Shown here: positions 60,640 to 64,000 of the stretch, piece after piece | How positions within the stretch are numbered: the stretch's first letter is position 1 | How the letters are laid out: each line of letters opens with the position of its first letter | Origin: Candidatus Physcocola equi | Lineage (GTDB): Bacteria; Bacteroidota; Bacteroidia; Bacteroidales; Paludibacteraceae | Length of the DNA: 64,000 bases | Assembly: GCA_018064855.1 (NCBI GenBank) | Contig: JAGHUM010000047.1 | Span: 1 to 64,000 of the forward strand | Direction of reading: 5' to 3' | Translations under genes and position numbers: made by a program | The notes under the pieces: model-generated | Database searches by the model: none | What the model was told of the DNA's origin: nothing | Seen by the model: only the letters and a program-made list of their open reading frames with translations

Positions 60640-61767
60640 TTATCTTGGATTGTATCCCGATTTCTCTAACAATGTTTGGCAGTCGTTTTGTGTCGCCATC
60701 TTCACCAATTCTGGCAGTTTTGCTTCTTTGTTTTTGCTCATATAGCTTGCGACGATTTTCCAGCCCAACCAGTTGGCTGCCCTGCCTGGCGAACCTGGCA
60801 CGGGGAAGAATTGTGTGGTGGGTGCTGGTGTGGTGAATTTGCTGATCGTAAGATGATCGGTGTCGTAGAGGAATTTCTTGTTTTTGCTGACGCCGGAGTT
60901 CTTAATAAATTTCCACATGTCAGCTTCGTTGTCTTCGCACCACTCCCATTGCTCTTTTGTGAAGCCGATAATGTCGGAAGGTGGTGTGTTGGGCATACAC
61001 GCTTCGGTGATGTAGAGCAGCATACCCTGGTAAACGATGGCTTCCAGCAAGCGCTGTTTGCCATTGATGTTTTCTGGGAGTTGGTTGCTGATCCAGTTCT
61101 GCATCACGTCGCAGGCAATGCGTTCTCTGCGCAGATTGGGGGTGATGTAATCGTAGATGCCGCTGACGTGGGCATAGTTCTTGTAGTTGCTGCCAAGGTA
61201 GTATTCCAAGGAAACGAAAATCTCGTCTTTGTCTCCAATGGCAAGCCCTGGGCCAAAGGCGCTGAACATGCTGATAAACTGGCTTGGCACGTTGGCTTCT
61301 GGAAAAAACTGCTTGAAGCGCGTCATCCCTTGCGAAATCTCTTCGCTCTCTTTGTCAAGACCATTGGCAAACACGGAGTCTATGTCTTTGTATATTTCCA
61401 CATAGCCTTTGTTGGCAAATATTCCTTTATTGAGAATCTGTGCGGTGGTGTCGTAGTCGATTTTTCCCTCGCGGTCGGCCACTGCTACTTCTATTCCCCT
61501 CAAAAGGTAGATGTTGAAACTCTCACCGTATTTCTGGCTGAGTTCCAGCAAAGATGCTTTGGTCTTTGTGGTGTCGATTTCCATCAAATCTTTGTCCATT
61601 CGCAATGCCTTGTAGCTCACGCTCTGCGTGGTTTGTGTGGGCTCTTTCGCAAATCTGTTGTCGCTTGCGTTGCTTCCACAGCCTGTGAGCAAAGTCGCTG
61701 CTATTGCAATGGATAAGATTTTTTTTATGTTGCTTTTTAGCGGTGTGTTGTTTGCTGAGATTGTCAT
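60640..61767 (-). CDS. gldB: GldB-family gliding motility lipoprotein
   Basis: 375 residues. Lipobox LLTGCG with Cys at residue 30 after a short signal. Matches the GldB pattern: FFPEANVPSQFISMFSAFGPG, EIFVSLEYYLGSNYKNY (the conserved D/E-YYLG), and GRAANWLGWKIVASYMSKN then LLEKSGYNPR at the end. GldB is a conserved Bacteroidetes lipoprotein first described in gliding; it is also kept in many non-gliding species, and its exact role is not settled. Its presence agrees with the T9SS-linked adhesins elsewhere in the window. First gene of the gldB-lon operon. Confidence 0.85.
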   Translation of the reverse strand: MTISANNTPLKSNIKKILSIAIAATLLTGCGSNASDNRFAKEPTQTTQSVSYKALRMDKDLMEIDTTKTKASLLELSQKYGESFNIYLLRGIEVAVADREGKIDYDTTAQILNKGIFANKGYVEIYKDIDSVFANGLDKESEEISQGMTRFKQFFPEANVPSQFISMFSAFGPGLAIGDKDEIFVSLEYYLGSNYKNYAHVSGIYDYITPNLRRERIACDVMQNWISNQLPENINGKQRLLEAIVYQGMLLYITEACMPNTPPSDIIGFTKEQWEWCEDNEADMWKFIKNSGVSKNKKFLYDTDHLTISKFTTPAPTTQFFPVPGSPGRAANWLGWKIVASYMSKNKEAKLPELVKMATQNDCQTLLEKSGYNPR

Positions 61768-61846
61768 TTTTGTATGCCTCTATAATATCACCAATGCCGC
61801 CCCCTATGAATAGAGGACGGCGAAAGTGATTATATTGTGCTTTTTT

Positions 61847-63475
<1,629 letters not shown>

Positions 63476-63513
63476 TTATCTTGTTTCTTAATGTGCTAAA
63501 TCTTAAAATTTTG

Positions 63514-63521
63514 CAAATATA
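63514..63521 (-). promoter_or_regulatory. Putative -7 element of ABC-F gene
   Basis: Minus strand TATATTTG (plus CAAATATA), 51 nt before the start codon; no clear -33 element. Confidence 0.45.
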
Positions 63522-63602
63522 CGAATTTTTTTGCTCTATCACTAATTTTTCCTTATTGTTATCTCTTCAATGATTATGCGGGAAATTTGTGTGTTTTTCC
63601 CG

Positions 63603-64000
63603 CTATTTGTCAATCTCGTTCAGCATGCCTTGGGTGATGAGGATGGGGGCTAACGGATCTGCCACAATGGTGGCAGTCACATTGCGCAGCACTTTGTTGG
63701 CCCATTTGAACGTGCGCAGCACCACTTGGCTCCCTACTGGAATGTTCATGATGTCGAGCGATTTCTGGTCGCGTTGCGCTATCACGTCGTTTTTCTGCAT
63801 ATAACCGTATTTCAGCAACATCTGCACGTCCATCAGCGAGATGGTGAATATTTTTGCGGTGTCGTTGTTGGTGGTGAAGGTCAGCATCATGCCGTCTATG
63901 GTGCATGGTATGATTGGCATTTCCTTTTTGGTGCTGCTGCTGTCTTTTTCTGTTTTTGTTGATGCTATGTTATTGCTTTTTAGGGAGTTTGGAGCCCATT
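63603..64000 (-). CDS. Retropepsin-like (clan AA) protein, partial, catalytic motif altered
   Basis: 132 codons visible; the frame stays open past base 64000, so the N-terminus is outside the window. An internal ATG at 63920 is unlikely to be the true start because the preceding linker (WAPNSLKSNNIAST...) is in frame. The part seen follows the bacterial retropepsin-like family: IPCTIDGMMLTF, FTISLMDVQMLLKYGYM, VVLRTFKWANKVLRNVTATIV and LAPILITQGMLNEI at the end. The usual D-T/S-G active site is replaced by TTNNDTAK, so proteolysis is doubtful. Confidence 0.65.
   Translation of the reverse strand, partial: WAPNSLKSNNIASTKTEKDSSSTKKEMPIIPCTIDGMMLTFTTNNDTAKIFTISLMDVQMLLKYGYMQKNDVIAQRDQKSLDIMNIPVGSQVVLRTFKWANKVLRNVTATIVADPLAPILITQGMLNEIDK

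Noticed and set aside
60676..61716. Plus-strand open frame of 346 codons
   Set aside because: Mirror frame of gldB; Cys/Trp/Val-rich translation without domain pattern.

Overview
The window reads as a chromosomal segment of a member of Bacteroidota, most likely order Bacteroidales. Three things point there: promoters of the Bacteroidetes type (TTTG or TTG, 19-21 bp, TAnnTTTG); gliding-type (type B) C-terminal sorting domains of type IX secretion (T9SS) next to PorP/SprF-like proteins, plus a GldB lipoprotein; and lipoproteins with a typical Cys lipobox. No rRNA, prophage, CRISPR array or intact insertion sequence was found.

Layout. (1) 1-135 is the right end of a small inverted-repeat element; a nearly identical full copy lies at 56120-56294. 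(2) 453-25754 holds one giant gene of 8090 codons, a SprB-like cell-surface protein made of many Ig-like/PKD-like domains, followed 12 nt later by its PorP/SprF partner. (3) 25919-27851 carries an O-methyltransferase, an FKBP-type lipoprotein and a TrmH-family rRNA/tRNA methyltransferase. (4) 27951-33453 is a second, smaller adhesin/PorP-SprF pair of the same design. (5) 33479-41304 is mixed housekeeping and accessory: YraN, two methyltransferases, a PrsW-like protease with an N-terminal GYF-like domain, an orphan Vsr endonuclease, CDF and MATE transporters, and RibD. (6) 41313-46483 is accessory: an AbiH-type protein, an operon of two lipoproteins and a GH13 enzyme, an HD protein and a probable gene remnant. 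(7) 46475-46799 has no protein gene on the minus strand but holds two tandem units, each with a near-perfect minus-strand promoter, a compact structured body and a terminator; I read them as two small RNA genes. (8) 46936-51766 has GNAT, Ogt, a 29-codon basic ribosome-associated protein, RNase G, and proC-proB. (9) 51986-52161 holds a probable SRP RNA followed 4 nt later by tRNA-Thr(UGU). (10) 52315-56054 has an Mbeg1-like hydrolase, a lipoprotein fusing nitroreductase and flavin-reductase-like domains, a candidate small RNA and an unknown membrane protein. (11) 56417-64000 is housekeeping on the minus strand: glnS, gldB-lon, an ABC-F ATPase with one degenerate ATP site, and a retropepsin-like protein cut by the window end.

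How the parts fit. The two adhesins and two PorP/SprF proteins are probably exported by and displayed through T9SS; GldB belongs to the same lineage-specific envelope machinery. The giant gene is internally mosaic: its domains are organised in higher-order repeats of three domains, and synonymous codon choice changes sharply near 13 kb. The most interesting undescribed-looking element is the pair of small RNA cassettes at 46.5-46.8 kb, in which promoter and upstream block are duplicated while the RNA bodies differ.
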